Of a DNA stretch of 37,449 bases, positions 22,288-31,054 are shown in pieces. The notes below the pieces were generated by a model. That model was given only the letters and a program-made list of their open reading frames with translations, did no database searches and was not told where the DNA came from. Within the stretch, counting starts at the first letter, position 1. Each line of letters opens with the position of its first letter. Made by a program: the position numbers and the translations under genes. This DNA comes from a virus: positions 1-37,449 of IMG/VR virus record IMGVR_UViG_3300050821_019997, one strand, 5' to 3'.

Positions 22288-22809
22288 CTAAACACTCTCT
22301 TTCAAATAATCTATTAATTTCGAAAGGATTTTCACATCATCCCCTACCAATCCTAGCGCAGAATTGCATCTTAAGCATAGCCATCCTCTAAACGATCCGG
22401 TTTTATGGCAGTGATCGTAACAAATCTTAACATCGGATTTCTCGCAGATCTCACATTGGTCAGGTCGTTTTCTTCCTGCTAAAACATTCTGCACAGTCTT
22501 CATTCTTTCAGAATATCTTTTTTGGCGGACTCTTTGTTTTTCCTTTCTTTCCTCTCTGTTATGAGCTCGGTATCTAGCTTCCTGAGATTTAACCTTTTCA
22601 GGGTTCTCTGCTCTAACCTTTCTTTTGTATGCTGCCAAATGTTCTCTATTTCTTTGTTGCCATTTTTTGACATCATCAACCTTGCATTCAACACATCCAG
22701 CCGAAGAAACCCATCTTTCACAAACATGACCCCGTATGCATGGTTTACCTGTAAAATATCGCATAAGTCCGTTTTTAGCAGCATCATCTGCACTTATTAT
22801 CTGTTTCAT
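22288..22809 (-). CDS. Endonuclease VII-family His-Me finger nuclease (173 aa), probable free-standing homing endonuclease
   Basis: N-terminal zinc site (C24, C30, C39, C42 in KPCIRGHVC...GCVEC), a long basic coiled helix (about 46-110), then the endonuclease VII core: CEIC (119-122), YDHCHKTG (131-138, catalytic D-H), RGWLCLRCNSALG (141-153) and a last helix ILSKLIDYL. Such proteins in phages are often mobile endonucleases. Base composition is richer in A/T than the flanking tail genes, and the upstream spacer (22810-22859) is very AT-rich. It separates the gp4-like gene from its original start (22860-22895), so it is an insertion. Confidence 0.88.
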   Translation of the reverse strand: MKQIISADDAAKNGLMRYFTGKPCIRGHVCERWVSSAGCVECKVDDVKKWQQRNREHLAAYKRKVRAENPEKVKSQEARYRAHNREERKEKQRVRQKRYSERMKTVQNVLAGRKRPDQCEICEKSDVKICYDHCHKTGSFRGWLCLRCNSALGLVGDDVKILSKLIDYLKESV

Positions 22810-22859
22810 AATTACTCTAAGATTATTATCAAGGGGTAATTATATAACATAAGATAATT

Positions 22860-22895
22860 CTACTGTGTAGTATGCTTAAAAACGGTATAGGCCAT
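22860..22895 (-). pseudogene. Displaced original start of the gp4-like gene
   Basis: On the minus strand GAGGGAATCATGGCCTATACCG encodes MAYTV and then runs out of frame to a TAG after 11 codons (MAYTVFKHTTQ). The present gp4-like gene begins AATCATGGCATATACAGT, also MAYTV. The upstream copy has the proper ribosome-binding site (GAGGGA), the downstream copy none. This is what an endonuclease insertion just after codon 5 would leave behind. Confidence 0.7.
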
Positions 22896-22990
22896 GATTC
22901 CCTCGGCTGTTTGTCCTTAAATTCAGTGCCCGTCTTTCCGGGCTGTCCGCGCAGGCCAGGACGTTTTAAGCCCTGCGAGCGCCTGTTCAC

Positions 22991-23785
22991 TTATAAGGCA
23001 TCTGCGTATCCGCTGACATCGATGGCAATCGCCGCCGAGCCGTTGGATACCAAGTATTTCATTTGAGCAGCGCTGTCTAATGGGCAACGAACGGTGACAG
23101 TCGATACGGTGCTGGCTGGTGCCCAAGTAAAGGCTTGACCGGCAGAGGAGCTGGACAAAGCGGCTTTAAAGGCAGCAGTACGTGTACCGCCCGCATCGGC
23201 CGTTAGAATGGCTTTGAGGATGACTTCGACTGCGCCAGCAGGTACAGAAGCTGTGGTGGTGACCGCAGCAAAAGTTGTGGAAGCACCCGCTGTGATGTTG
23301 GTCGCAATGGCAGCAGCATAGTACATGTCGCGTGTTAATCCATCGCCGCATTGTGTGAAGTCCAGGATATTGGCAGAGCCGTCTGTCAGGATATAACCGA
23401 TACGACGGTACATATCAAAACCTGAAGGCAATGTAGGTGCTGCGTTAGCGGCTAGAGAGAGCAAGCCACCGGCAACGTAGACACCGATGAATCCTGAAGG
23501 ATTGTTGGGGTCAACTGCAGTTGGGTCGGATTTAGTGGACGCACCGACGGCATAGACGGCATAGAAGGTGTTCGCCACTAAAGCGCCACTGTCGAGACCG
23601 TTTAGGCCATTGACGGCGGCATTGATGGTAACGGCTTGGTTGATGACGATATCGTTGGTGTTGGTCATATCGCGTGCTTGACCAGCTGCTACGGTCATGG
23701 TGGTTGCAGAAGCGTAAGCCAGTTGAAGACCGTTTAGATAGAGATTTCCAAGATTTACCATTGGAATTGTAGGTGTTATAGCCAT
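22991..23785 (-). CDS. Structural (head decoration/fibre-like) protein (264 aa)
   Basis: ATG 23785 after AAGAGGAAA. N-terminal NLGNLYLNGLQLAYASATT, then MTVAAGQARDMTNTNDIVI, a strand-turn motif found in phage head-fibre and decoration proteins; a Gly/Ala-rich middle and a C-terminal beta domain with FAAVTTTASVPAGAVEV and DVSGYADAL. Located between coat and gp4 genes, flanked on both sides by endonuclease genes. Likely displayed on the virion surface; exact role unknown. Confidence 0.7.
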   Translation of the reverse strand: MAITPTIPMVNLGNLYLNGLQLAYASATTMTVAAGQARDMTNTNDIVINQAVTINAAVNGLNGLDSGALVANTFYAVYAVGASTKSDPTAVDPNNPSGFIGVYVAGGLLSLAANAAPTLPSGFDMYRRIGYILTDGSANILDFTQCGDGLTRDMYYAAAIATNITAGASTTFAAVTTTASVPAGAVEVILKAILTADAGGTRTAAFKAALSSSSAGQAFTWAPASTVSTVTVRCPLDSAAQMKYLVSNGSAAIAIDVSGYADAL

Positions 23786-23826
23786 TTATGTTTCCTCTTT
23801 AAGTTCGTTGTTGACAGAAATTTGGC

Positions 23827-24555
23827 TCAAATTTGGTCACCATTTTTCTGCAATTCATTTTCCCATTCTCGACGATGATGTTCATTGTGGTGTTTACGAC
23901 AGAGCCAGCGTACATCCAGAGGCTTCGTGTAATCGTCGTGGTGCGCGTCCACTTTTTCCTCAGAACATACCTCGCATGGTTTGCGAACCAGCAATCCGCA
24001 TTTGATAGCCTTAAAGGTAAGCATGCGAACATTCTTTTTAAGTCTGAAGACTGGATCAAACTTACAACGCTCATTAGTTCTTTTCCTATCTTCGAGAATG
24101 CAATCAAAATCTTTGCGTCTTTCTGCGTAACGTTTGCGCTCCATATAATTGGCGCATTCGTAGCAATAACCATCATCAGGATTTTCTTTAACCTTTTCGC
24201 AACGGCAGCATGTAAGTTTTCTACCGGAGCCATAAGGCTTAAGACCTGATTCTTCCCGGGCTTTTTTACGCTCGAGAGAATGGATTTCGATTTTGCATTT
24301 GGAACAATATCCGCTATTCCTATTGGCATCATCTTTCTGTTGGCCACATTTACTGCACAAAGGGCTTCTGCCGGAACCATAAGCGGCACGCGGTTTCGCG
24401 CCTGCTGCCAATCGTTTCTCGAGTCTTTTTTGTTTCCTGTACTCAGAGAGACAAGAACCGCACATTGATTCGATTGCATAAGCCCCTTCTTTCAGTGCAC
24501 CACACTTTTTACAGTGCGGATCTTTCGTCGGTTTATTCACTCTTCGCATATTCAT
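23827..24555 (-). CDS. HNH endonuclease with three zinc ribbons (242 aa)
   Basis: Three CxxC pairs of ribbons in a row (CKKCG...CGSC near 15-35; CSKCG...CSKC near 67-87; CCRC...CYEC near 116-134), then the HNH domain at the C terminus: CEVC (about 195), DAHHDDY (about 204-210), and CRKHHNEHH (about 220). The DAHHDDYxKPLDVRWLC version is frequent in free-standing phage endonucleases. Repeated PYGSGR/AYGSGR spacers separate the ribbons, so the array arose by internal duplication. It sits between coat and the next structural gene, an insertion position. Confidence 0.88.
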   Translation of the reverse strand: MNMRRVNKPTKDPHCKKCGALKEGAYAIESMCGSCLSEYRKQKRLEKRLAAGAKPRAAYGSGRSPLCSKCGQQKDDANRNSGYCSKCKIEIHSLERKKAREESGLKPYGSGRKLTCCRCEKVKENPDDGYCYECANYMERKRYAERRKDFDCILEDRKRTNERCKFDPVFRLKKNVRMLTFKAIKCGLLVRKPCEVCSEEKVDAHHDDYTKPLDVRWLCRKHHNEHHRREWENELQKNGDQI

Positions 24556-24600
24556 CCCTAATCTAAAAGTACTATTGTACCTTTATTAAGGGGTGTTATA

Positions 24601-25860
24601 CTAGAGAGGGAAAATTAAGCTCATCGTATATTCCGGTACCGCTACAGAGCCCCATATACAGTCATGAATCATTCCTCTGGTGTTTTGACCAAACAAACTA
24701 CCATAGTACTGTCTATAGCTCACACCGGTATCAGGATCCACACTGCTTGCTGTAGGGTATGGCACTTCTTCTGGCAGACGTGGCATTGCCAAGAACAATG
24801 GGTCGCCTGCAGTAATCATCCCTGCGCGATGTGATGGCAGAACAGAACATTGCATACCCGCAACAATTGGGTAGCTCAAGTTCTGCGCATTCGTCGCATT
24901 GGCTTGTAGGGGTGGGTAAATCGCTACAGTCACATCGGAGCTACCATTGCTGGACGCATCCGCGGTTGCGCGGAATTGAACAGGCACGGCAGAAGGTTGA
25001 TGACCCACGAAGGTGAGGTAACGCAAGTTAGGCTGACCGGATACACCATCATTGAACTGGAACTTGTCGTATTGCTTAATCATGTTCGCATCAACACCTG
25101 GTGAGCCAGAAATGCTGAAGGTAATCGCAATCACGGCACCTGAAGAATCCAGTGTGGTGCTGATAACGGTTAAGGTTAAGGCTTCTTGACCGGCTGTCCC
25201 TGCAATGTGAACGGGTAGTAAGTTGGACATGTACCATTCGCAACGAGAGAACTCGCCCAATTCCCATGACATCGCAATCTCATCGTTTCGTTTCAACGCG
25301 AATTGGTTCAAACCTGAATTCACGATGGCAGGAATCGCGGTATCTTGTAAGTAGCCCTTCGCCATTCCTTTAGCAGAACCGTAGTTACGGAACATTGCCA
25401 AAGCAGACGCCAATTGCGCATAGCTGTTAATCGGTGTGACGCCATCGCCATAGAAACGATATGGTGCGGTCACGCAGTTGGTGGCCACGTTCGCTTCAAT
25501 GTTCGCACTGATTTCCTCTGCGGCACTCCTACCAAAACGCTTCATATAATCTTCAACGTTGAAAATGAATTGTTGTGCGGTGAACGCATAAGAGGTGGAG
25601 ATTTGTTGGCTCACAACCAAAGGCTGAACACGTTGGTCCGCGGGTTGGAAGGTCGCAACCAAGCTGTCGGTGGTCGTAAACCGTGGTGGCAAGTCAAACG
25701 TAACGGTGTCACCTAAGTTTGCGGTCAACTTTTCGAAGTCTTTGAACTTCGTGTTCGCTGTGCTGATAAAGCAGTTTAAGTTTTGTAGGTAGGCCAAACC
25801 GGACATTTGATATGTTTGTACGGTTTGAAGAATATTGCTAGGTACTGTCATAGTGCTCAC
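24601..25860 (-). CDS. Major capsid protein, P22 coat-like (419 aa)
   Basis: Directly after scaffold. Length (P22 coat is 430 aa) and layout fit a P22-type HK97-fold coat with an inserted domain: N-arm (TYQMSGLAYLQNLNCF), VTFDLPPRFTTTDSL, long helix MKRFGRSAAEEISANIEANVA, the inserted beta domain around 215-325 (VISTTLDSSGAVIAITFSISG ... VAIYPPL), and a C-terminal ASSVDPDTGVSYRQYYG segment. It assembles into the icosahedral shell on the scaffold. An HNH gene follows it, separated by 45 nt. Confidence 0.88.
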   Translation of the reverse strand: MSTMTVPSNILQTVQTYQMSGLAYLQNLNCFISTANTKFKDFEKLTANLGDTVTFDLPPRFTTTDSLVATFQPADQRVQPLVVSQQISTSYAFTAQQFIFNVEDYMKRFGRSAAEEISANIEANVATNCVTAPYRFYGDGVTPINSYAQLASALAMFRNYGSAKGMAKGYLQDTAIPAIVNSGLNQFALKRNDEIAMSWELGEFSRCEWYMSNLLPVHIAGTAGQEALTLTVISTTLDSSGAVIAITFSISGSPGVDANMIKQYDKFQFNDGVSGQPNLRYLTFVGHQPSAVPVQFRATADASSNGSSDVTVAIYPPLQANATNAQNLSYPIVAGMQCSVLPSHRAGMITAGDPLFLAMPRLPEEVPYPTASSVDPDTGVSYRQYYGSLFGQNTRGMIHDCIWGSVAVPEYTMSLIFPL

Positions 25861-25909
25861 TATCCTTCATTAATAAAGAATGTGAGGAGAGACAGGTTCG
25901 AAAAAGGGC

Positions 25910-26638
25910 CTAGCCTTTCAGCCAGGGCGCCTTCTTAAAATCCTTTAAGCTCATTTCGCCGCTGTCTATCCCCGCTGCTGCGGAAGATTTCATGCGAGAT
26001 AATGGGGCTTGGGTTGCAGTACCTTGTGCTAATGCCTGACGATTCTGCGCAATCGAAGACCCCAAACTCTTTAAGGCTTTCTGCGCTTCTTCAGGATTCT
26101 TGTCGGCCAGATAGTCAATCGACGCTAACTTCATCGGATTCTTGGCCAACTCATACATAATGTCAGCGGTATTGTCCAACTGACTGGCCAGGAATACGAT
26201 TTTGGGAAAGGAAGCGGCATTGAACTCACCCATCACCGCATCAAAGTCCTGATAAGCATCCTTACCGGAACCCATTTTTTGGTGATAGGTCTTCGCGACT
26301 TCTTCTATCGCGATTCGATGCTGCTCTTCTTGTTGCTTGCTTTCGGCTTCACGGCGTTCATTCATGATTTGCTCATAAATGTCGCGCTTAATTTGGTCTA
26401 CACTCACGCCAGGCATACCGCCCATACCGGATGTATTTTGACCAGCGGCTTGAGGTTGCAACTCGGCTTGTCGATGCATTTGTTCCTCCGCCATTTGTTG
26501 ACGGGCTTTCTCCATCGCTTTCGCCTTTTCCCTTGCTACGATTTGATTCACACGGCTGACCGGAATTAACTTCTCCTCTACAGGAGCCGCCAATTCATCT
26601 GCCACACCTTCTACGACGCCATTGTCTTCACGTTCCAT
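25910..26638 (-). CDS. Scaffolding protein (242 aa)
   Basis: Highly charged, helical and Gln-rich: LIPVSRVNQIVAREKAKAME near residue 23, a Met/Gln/Gly-rich flexible middle, RDIYEQIMNERREAESKQQEE, then a C-terminal basic helix-turn-helix-like end (SLKDFKKAPWLKG), as in P22 gp8 where the C-terminal hook binds coat. Sits between the small 72-aa gene (upstream) and coat, the canonical place. AGAAGGAAG precedes ATG 26638. Confidence 0.82.
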   Translation of the reverse strand: MEREDNGVVEGVADELAAPVEEKLIPVSRVNQIVAREKAKAMEKARQQMAEEQMHRQAELQPQAAGQNTSGMGGMPGVSVDQIKRDIYEQIMNERREAESKQQEEQHRIAIEEVAKTYHQKMGSGKDAYQDFDAVMGEFNAASFPKIVFLASQLDNTADIMYELAKNPMKLASIDYLADKNPEEAQKALKSLGSSIAQNRQALAQGTATQAPLSRMKSSAAAGIDSGEMSLKDFKKAPWLKG

Positions 26639-26809
26639 CTTCCTTCTCCATCGGCATCAACCGACATCATCCTTGTTAGCGCTCAAGTAGCGTGCTTGCA
26701 TAACCGGGCAAGCCCCGTGAATCCTCGTTTTTGCGCGAGTCGCATTAAATTAACTTACTTAAGTATGCATCGAGCGTCAAACCCGATGCAACATCCCACA
26801 GCAGTTGTC
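26639..26809 (-). promoter_or_regulatory. Gap before scaffold/coat genes: weak promoter and hairpin
   Basis: No gene seen in these 171 nt. On the minus strand TTGACG (26780-26775), 17 nt, TAAGTT (26757-26752) is a possible promoter that would give scaffold and coat their own transcript, as high coat demand would suggest. Downstream, a 6-bp hairpin at 26694-26713 lies in the leader. Moderate evidence only. Confidence 0.35.
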
Positions 26810-27028
26810 TTACTTACAGTCTTTCTTATGCTTACCTAACTTCTTATTAGCCTTAGCATCGATTTTCTCTAAGGTAGACTTAGAGATTTTGCCTTTGTTG
26901 TATTGGGCGGACGCCCGAGACTTTGCTGCACGCGCATGGACCTTATCTTCGACGGGGTAAGCGCGTTCGCCAGGTAGGGCGAAGTCTTTCTTGGGTATGG
27001 CCTTACGGGCTTTGGTGGTGAGCTTCAT
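26810..27028 (-). CDS. Small basic virion-region protein (72 aa)
   Basis: MKLTTKARKAIPKKDFALPG, then ERAYPVEDKVHARAAKSRAS, and a Lys-rich C terminus (KISKSTLEKIDAKANKKLG). The KxFALPGxRxYPxxDxxHAR motif is a well-spread signature in phage capsid-region genes of unknown function (DUF6582-like). Lies 10 nt after portal. Confidence 0.78.
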   Translation of the reverse strand: MKLTTKARKAIPKKDFALPGERAYPVEDKVHARAAKSRASAQYNKGKISKSTLEKIDAKANKKLGKHKKDCK

Positions 27029-27038
27029 TACACAATCC

Positions 27039-29159
27039 TTATGTTGCTTTTAGGGTTCCCAGGGCATCATGGAAGGCTTCCCGGGCATCCTCTTCTTCCT
27101 GTTTCATGATAGCGACCTGATTCCGTTCACGTTCGAGCTGAATTTGGCTCATGATTTTCAGGAATGCCATGTTGTTCTTCTGTTTCTCCAAGGCCAACTT
27201 CGCAATCTGTTGCTGATTATCGGCCTCGAGTTGCTGACGCTTGAGCTCAAGTTCCGCCTGTTTGCCTTGCGCACGCATCTGAATATCCATTTGCGCCAAC
27301 TCAATGGCGGGATTTCCTTGCTGCGCCGCGGCCTGTTGGGCGGCTTGCTGACGTTGGATTTGCTCGTTCATAAACTCTAAAGCAGCCGCTTTCATCTGGT
27401 CAACACCACGGATATCCAGGTTATCGATGATGGTCTCTAACCCCTTCGTATTGATGAACTCAGCAAAGACGGGGGAGGCTTGCATCATGCGGGTAATCTG
27501 TTCGAGGGCGACTTGCTTCTGAACGGCCGCGTTAGGACCGGCTTCGACGCGAATCTCTAGGTCATTGGGCTCATAGCCCTTCAACAGAATATCTTCTCCT
27601 TTCGGCACCGTATCACTGTTAATGACTTTATAGGCGCGTCGTCCGTCTTTTCCGCGCGTAGGAATGCTTCTGGGCGTCACGTAATACTTGGGAATCAAAT
27701 CGACAATGATTTGCGCAATGCGATTAATGCCGTTGATGTAACCCACCAAATAAGGCAATGCCGCGGCATTCGATTGCAACGCCCCTTGCTGTATCGCTAC
27801 GCCAGAGATTTGATGACCGTTGATACCCAAGATGCCATCATAGCTACCCAAAATGGTCTGAGTAACGCGGTCGGAGCCTAGAAAGGTCTGTTCGATAATC
27901 GGGGGGGTGGGGGTACGTTGGACCTCTCTAGGCGGTGCCAACGGATGCTCAGGGTTATCCTTATAGAAGGCGTTGTAGACCAAGACGTTGGCTTGTTGCA
28001 CGTCGGTATAGGCGTCTTGGTAATCTTCAGGGATGGCTTCGGCCGAGACAATGAACTTATGTTGGACCATGTTCTCAATGTCGGCCGCCAAGCTTTGGCC
28101 CGAGAAGTTCTTGAGCTGTTGAATGCCTTTGGCATGGTAGACATAGGGTCGTGTCATCTGCTGGGAAGGGGAATCGGTGCTCTTACGTAGGACGACCGAG
28201 TTACCATCGATGAAGACCAAGGGCAGCATCTTAAAGTTAGTCACCGTATGCTCGAGGATTTTCTCCCCACACAAGCGATACCGCTCGATATGCTCGACGG
28301 TGGTCCAACGTTCATTCACGATGATAGGGGCTTGCTCTAGGACGCCAGTGCCCTCCCAGAGCTCCATGAAGCGCACATAATCATCTTTAATCATGACATG
28401 GCCATTAGAGAGCTTGCAGACCTTAATGCGTTTCTTTTTCTTTTCATAGAAGTCGGCGACCAACACAATGTCCTGGTCTTGGTTCTGATAGGCCCAATTG
28501 AATTGGTCTAAGCCAGCCGCCAAGCCACTGCGGTGGAACTTCATCTCTTTGGTCAGCTCTTTACCAAACTCTTCTTCGAATTCTTCTTTGGTTTTGGGCA
28601 CCAACTGAAAGCAATAGGCGCCATCGCCTTTATGACTTTCGCGCGACATGGGGTCAAAGCCCGTCAAGGTAGGGTCGAATACCCGCTCTACATGAATACG
28701 CTGCTCAAAGGAAAACTCATGAATGTAATCGGTGTAGACCTCTACGACAGAAAACCCACCGGCCAAAAGGTCCGAATAGATTTTGTACTCAAGATTGTCG
28801 TTGTCGCCATCGAAGAAGATTTCCCGCAAGTGGTCTTCAATGACTTCCATGGTCTTCAGGAATTGGGGGGTAAGCTTATCGATGGGCACACCATCGGCAG
28901 CCCGCACGTTAATGGAGGGCTCTTGCTTGGCAAACTCGCCGCGAAGTCGACTGACCAAGGCCTCTAGTATGTTGAACTCTAAGGCTGGCTTCTGAAGGAC
29001 CGCTAGCTTGTCAATTTCATCCGTGGATAAGGTTGTATTGAAAACAAAGTTAACGAACTCATTGTACCGCTTGATATTGTCAGTAAAGTAGTTATATGAC
29101 TCACGAATTTTATCTTTGATATCGTCCAATCGGTCTTGGTTTTTCTTTGCTATCCGCAT
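27039..29159 (-). CDS. Portal protein, P22-type (706 aa)
   Basis: Start set at 29159 (MRIAKKNQDRLDDIKDK) after AAGGAG; an earlier in-frame codon has no support. Length is close to P22 portal (725 aa). Landmarks: ESYNYFTDNIKRYNEFVNF, PALEFNILEALVSRLRGE, a central DNVALPLVFIDGNSV-like wing region, LGSYDGILGINGHQISG, and a C-terminal Gln-rich coiled barrel (EQIQRQQAAQQAAAQQG to KQEEEDAREAFHD). It forms the dodecameric DNA entry vertex and docks the terminase and gp4. The long helical barrel is a P22-type trait. Confidence 0.9.
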   Translation of the reverse strand: MRIAKKNQDRLDDIKDKIRESYNYFTDNIKRYNEFVNFVFNTTLSTDEIDKLAVLQKPALEFNILEALVSRLRGEFAKQEPSINVRAADGVPIDKLTPQFLKTMEVIEDHLREIFFDGDNDNLEYKIYSDLLAGGFSVVEVYTDYIHEFSFEQRIHVERVFDPTLTGFDPMSRESHKGDGAYCFQLVPKTKEEFEEEFGKELTKEMKFHRSGLAAGLDQFNWAYQNQDQDIVLVADFYEKKKKRIKVCKLSNGHVMIKDDYVRFMELWEGTGVLEQAPIIVNERWTTVEHIERYRLCGEKILEHTVTNFKMLPLVFIDGNSVVLRKSTDSPSQQMTRPYVYHAKGIQQLKNFSGQSLAADIENMVQHKFIVSAEAIPEDYQDAYTDVQQANVLVYNAFYKDNPEHPLAPPREVQRTPTPPIIEQTFLGSDRVTQTILGSYDGILGINGHQISGVAIQQGALQSNAAALPYLVGYINGINRIAQIIVDLIPKYYVTPRSIPTRGKDGRRAYKVINSDTVPKGEDILLKGYEPNDLEIRVEAGPNAAVQKQVALEQITRMMQASPVFAEFINTKGLETIIDNLDIRGVDQMKAAALEFMNEQIQRQQAAQQAAAQQGNPAIELAQMDIQMRAQGKQAELELKRQQLEADNQQQIAKLALEKQKNNMAFLKIMSQIQLERERNQVAIMKQEEEDAREAFHDALGTLKAT

Positions 29160-29240
29160 GGGGACACTCCTTGTCAAGCATCCCACAAGTTTAACTGAAC
29201 TCAGTCGTCTTTCAAAGGAATATAGGATAAGGGATTTATT

Positions 29241-29567
29241 TTAATCATCGAGCAACGCCTGCAACGAAGTTGACCTATCAGAGCCATCTGAATAGGATTG
29301 CGCAAACATCTTTGCTGCTTGTTTAGATATTCGGGTTGATGTAGAGAATCTCCATCCTTCTTTATCATTGGGATCGAAATATTCAATGACAAGTTCATAT
29401 CGGTATTTTTCAATCGATTCTTTAGGGGCGAGTTCATCAGCGATATAGCATTTCAATACTAAATGGTGCGTACATACCACTTCTTTCTTTATGGGCATTT
29501 GATAAGGTGGATTATGTTCCGCATCTTTACCTACTATGAGCAAAGGAATAGCAAATGATTCAGTCAT
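29241..29567 (-). CDS. Small protein, VVEYFD/VIEYFD paralogue (108 aa)
   Basis: Start at 29567 (MTESFAIPLLIVGKDAE) with AGGAGAA 4-5 nt upstream, overlapping the preceding gene by 8 nt. Contains YIADELAPKESIEKYRYELV, IEYFDPNDKEGWRFSTSTR, SKQAAKMFAQSY and a final ALLDD, almost motif for motif like 30800-31051. An N-terminal extension of about 30 residues is the main difference. Last gene of the small-gene cluster before portal. Function unknown. Confidence 0.75.
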   Translation of the reverse strand: MTESFAIPLLIVGKDAEHNPPYQMPIKKEVVCTHHLVLKCYIADELAPKESIEKYRYELVIEYFDPNDKEGWRFSTSTRISKQAAKMFAQSYSDGSDRSTSLQALLDD

Positions 29568-29949
29568 TAAATTCTCCTGCATCTGGGTAAATAAGGTCCA
29601 GTGAGAATTCTGGAAGCCATTTACGGTTTTGATCTAATTGTTGCAACGCAGACATCATTATGCCGTATAATAAACTGCCCTCTTTAATGCCCTCTTCCAC
29701 AGTAAATTTGCCCAGACCTTTTCTTTCCATATACTTTAAACAGTTGACGATGTGAGCCACTACACAATCACACATGGCTTTCGACACATTATGGTCACGA
29801 ACATCATACTTATCATCAATGCTTATAGATGAAAGATAATAAATATATTCAGTAGAAATAAGAGCTGAAACTGGTATAGATTCAGTATCTGAACTATCAA
29901 TAATTTCATCTAAACATTTATGTAATTCTTGTCGTTCCTTAAGTTCCAT
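29560..29949 (-). CDS. Third copy of the ESxLYxI family (129 aa)
   Basis: Helical; ends ...LYPDAGEFND. The block KEGSLLYGIMMSALQQL (about 90-106) matches ESILYSIMARAIEKS in 1203-1586 and ESVLYRIVHGAILLA in 1596-1940. The preceding CVVAHIVNCLKYME corresponds to the middle helix in those copies. On the opposite strand and in a different operon from its relatives, so the family was duplicated between modules. No known function. Confidence 0.7.
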   Translation of the reverse strand: MELKERQELHKCLDEIIDSSDTESIPVSALISTEYIYYLSSISIDDKYDVRDHNVSKAMCDCVVAHIVNCLKYMERKGLGKFTVEEGIKEGSLLYGIMMSALQQLDQNRKWLPEFSLDLIYPDAGEFND

Positions 29950-29989
29950 GTAAAGTCCTTATTTATTTAACTAACGAAATATATTATAC

Positions 29990-30745
29990 CTAGCTTAAAC
30001 ATCCAAGTTCAGATTCTGTTTTCTTTTCAGGCCATTGTAATATTCCGTAGAGCACTAATTGCTCGATAAACCCTCTTTGTATGTAGAAAAATTCATCCAT
30101 TATCTTTTTAATATGGTCATCATAAAAATCCTCTTCGAGATCGTCAGTTACCATGTCAACAAAATAGAAAAACGCATCATTTAGGTTAATGCGTTTAAAG
30201 TCGTCTGAAGGAGTCTGTTTATCCTGATCGTCAATGGGAGGAAAATAATGTGTTCTAATGAAGAATAGATCCTGATTCGCCTCATCTTTGATGTAATGAA
30301 GTGACTTCTTTACGATATAAGATATACTTTTATCTTCAAAAATTTTCTTGCATAGCATTCTTGAGTCAATCGCTCTTTCTTGCCAATATAAGTATTCGTT
30401 ATGGTATTCAATCATTTGCTTTCCTTTAAATATCGTTTGCTTGAATGTCGGGTAAAATTTTTTTTGATCATCTTTTAGATTTTTAGATTCCACAAGGCAT
30501 CTTGAATAGGCTACCACAACTACATAACTATGCGGCACAAAATTTGGATCTAACGAAGGGCTGCTTTCAGAGCGATAATATCCTTTATTCATTAAAAGAG
30601 TCTCATTGTCTTTTACATAGGTGTTGAACCAATATTCAAAATCTTCAGCATCTTTTTCTGTTACTAATGAATGATATAGATTTTTGCAATGAAACTTTAA
30701 CCTATCTAATTTAATGTTTTCCATTATCATCACATATATTTCCAT
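29990..30745 (-). CDS. Unknown AT-rich helical protein (251 aa)
   Basis: Largest gene of the small-gene cluster; no recognised domain. Strongly charged and aromatic, alpha-helical by composition (CKNLYHSLVTEKDAEDFEYW, FKGKQMIEYHNEYLYWQERA, KKSLHYIKDEANQDLFF, DMVTDDLEEDFYDDHIKKI). Markedly AT-rich relative to the structural genes, suggesting separate origin. No membrane segment. The start is uncertain (ATG 30745, 30730 or 30724; none has a good ribosome-binding site). Confidence 0.65.
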   Translation of the reverse strand: MEIYVMIMENIKLDRLKFHCKNLYHSLVTEKDAEDFEYWFNTYVKDNETLLMNKGYYRSESSPSLDPNFVPHSYVVVVAYSRCLVESKNLKDDQKKFYPTFKQTIFKGKQMIEYHNEYLYWQERAIDSRMLCKKIFEDKSISYIVKKSLHYIKDEANQDLFFIRTHYFPPIDDQDKQTPSDDFKRINLNDAFFYFVDMVTDDLEEDFYDDHIKKIMDEFFYIQRGFIEQLVLYGILQWPEKKTESELGCLS

Positions 30746-30799
30746 TAACTAATTGTTTCATTTCAGTATTTCTATCTTGCAGGTTCGATAAAAATTTTA

Positions 30800-31051
30800 T
30801 CAGTCGTCGAGCAATACCTCTAACAAAATTGAATTTTCAGAATCAACTAAATAAGATTGAACAAACACCTTTGCTGACTTTCTAAATGTTCTGCATGATG
30901 TAGAAAAACTCCACGATTCTTTATAATTCTGATCGAAATATTCGACGACAAGAGCATACGTTCCAATCGGTAATTTAGGACTAAGTTCATTAGCAATATA
31001 AAGTTTAATAACTGAATTGTTCATACATGCCGCGTCTGTTAATTCAATCAT
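30800..31051 (-). CDS. Small protein, paralogue of 29241-29567 (83 aa)
   Basis: YIANELSPKLPIGTYALVVE, then YFDQNYKESWSFSTSCRTFR, KSAKVFVQSY and LLEVLLDD align along their whole length with the 29241-29567 product. Three bases after the preceding stop. The duplication is separated by two other genes. Function unknown. Confidence 0.78.
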   Translation of the reverse strand: MIELTDAACMNNSVIKLYIANELSPKLPIGTYALVVEYFDQNYKESWSFSTSCRTFRKSAKVFVQSYLVDSENSILLEVLLDD

Positions 31052-31054
31052 TTG

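Noticed and set aside
23833-24249. 138-aa hydrophobic plus-strand frame opposite the HNH gene
   Set aside because: Mirror of charged and Cys codons of the HNH gene; no start signal.
23799-24479. 226-aa minus-strand frame overlapping the HNH gene in another frame
   Set aside because: Lacks any domain and overlaps a gene with clear zinc ribbons and HNH motif.
28533-28967. 144-aa plus-strand frame opposite portal
   Set aside because: Antisense shadow of the portal gene.
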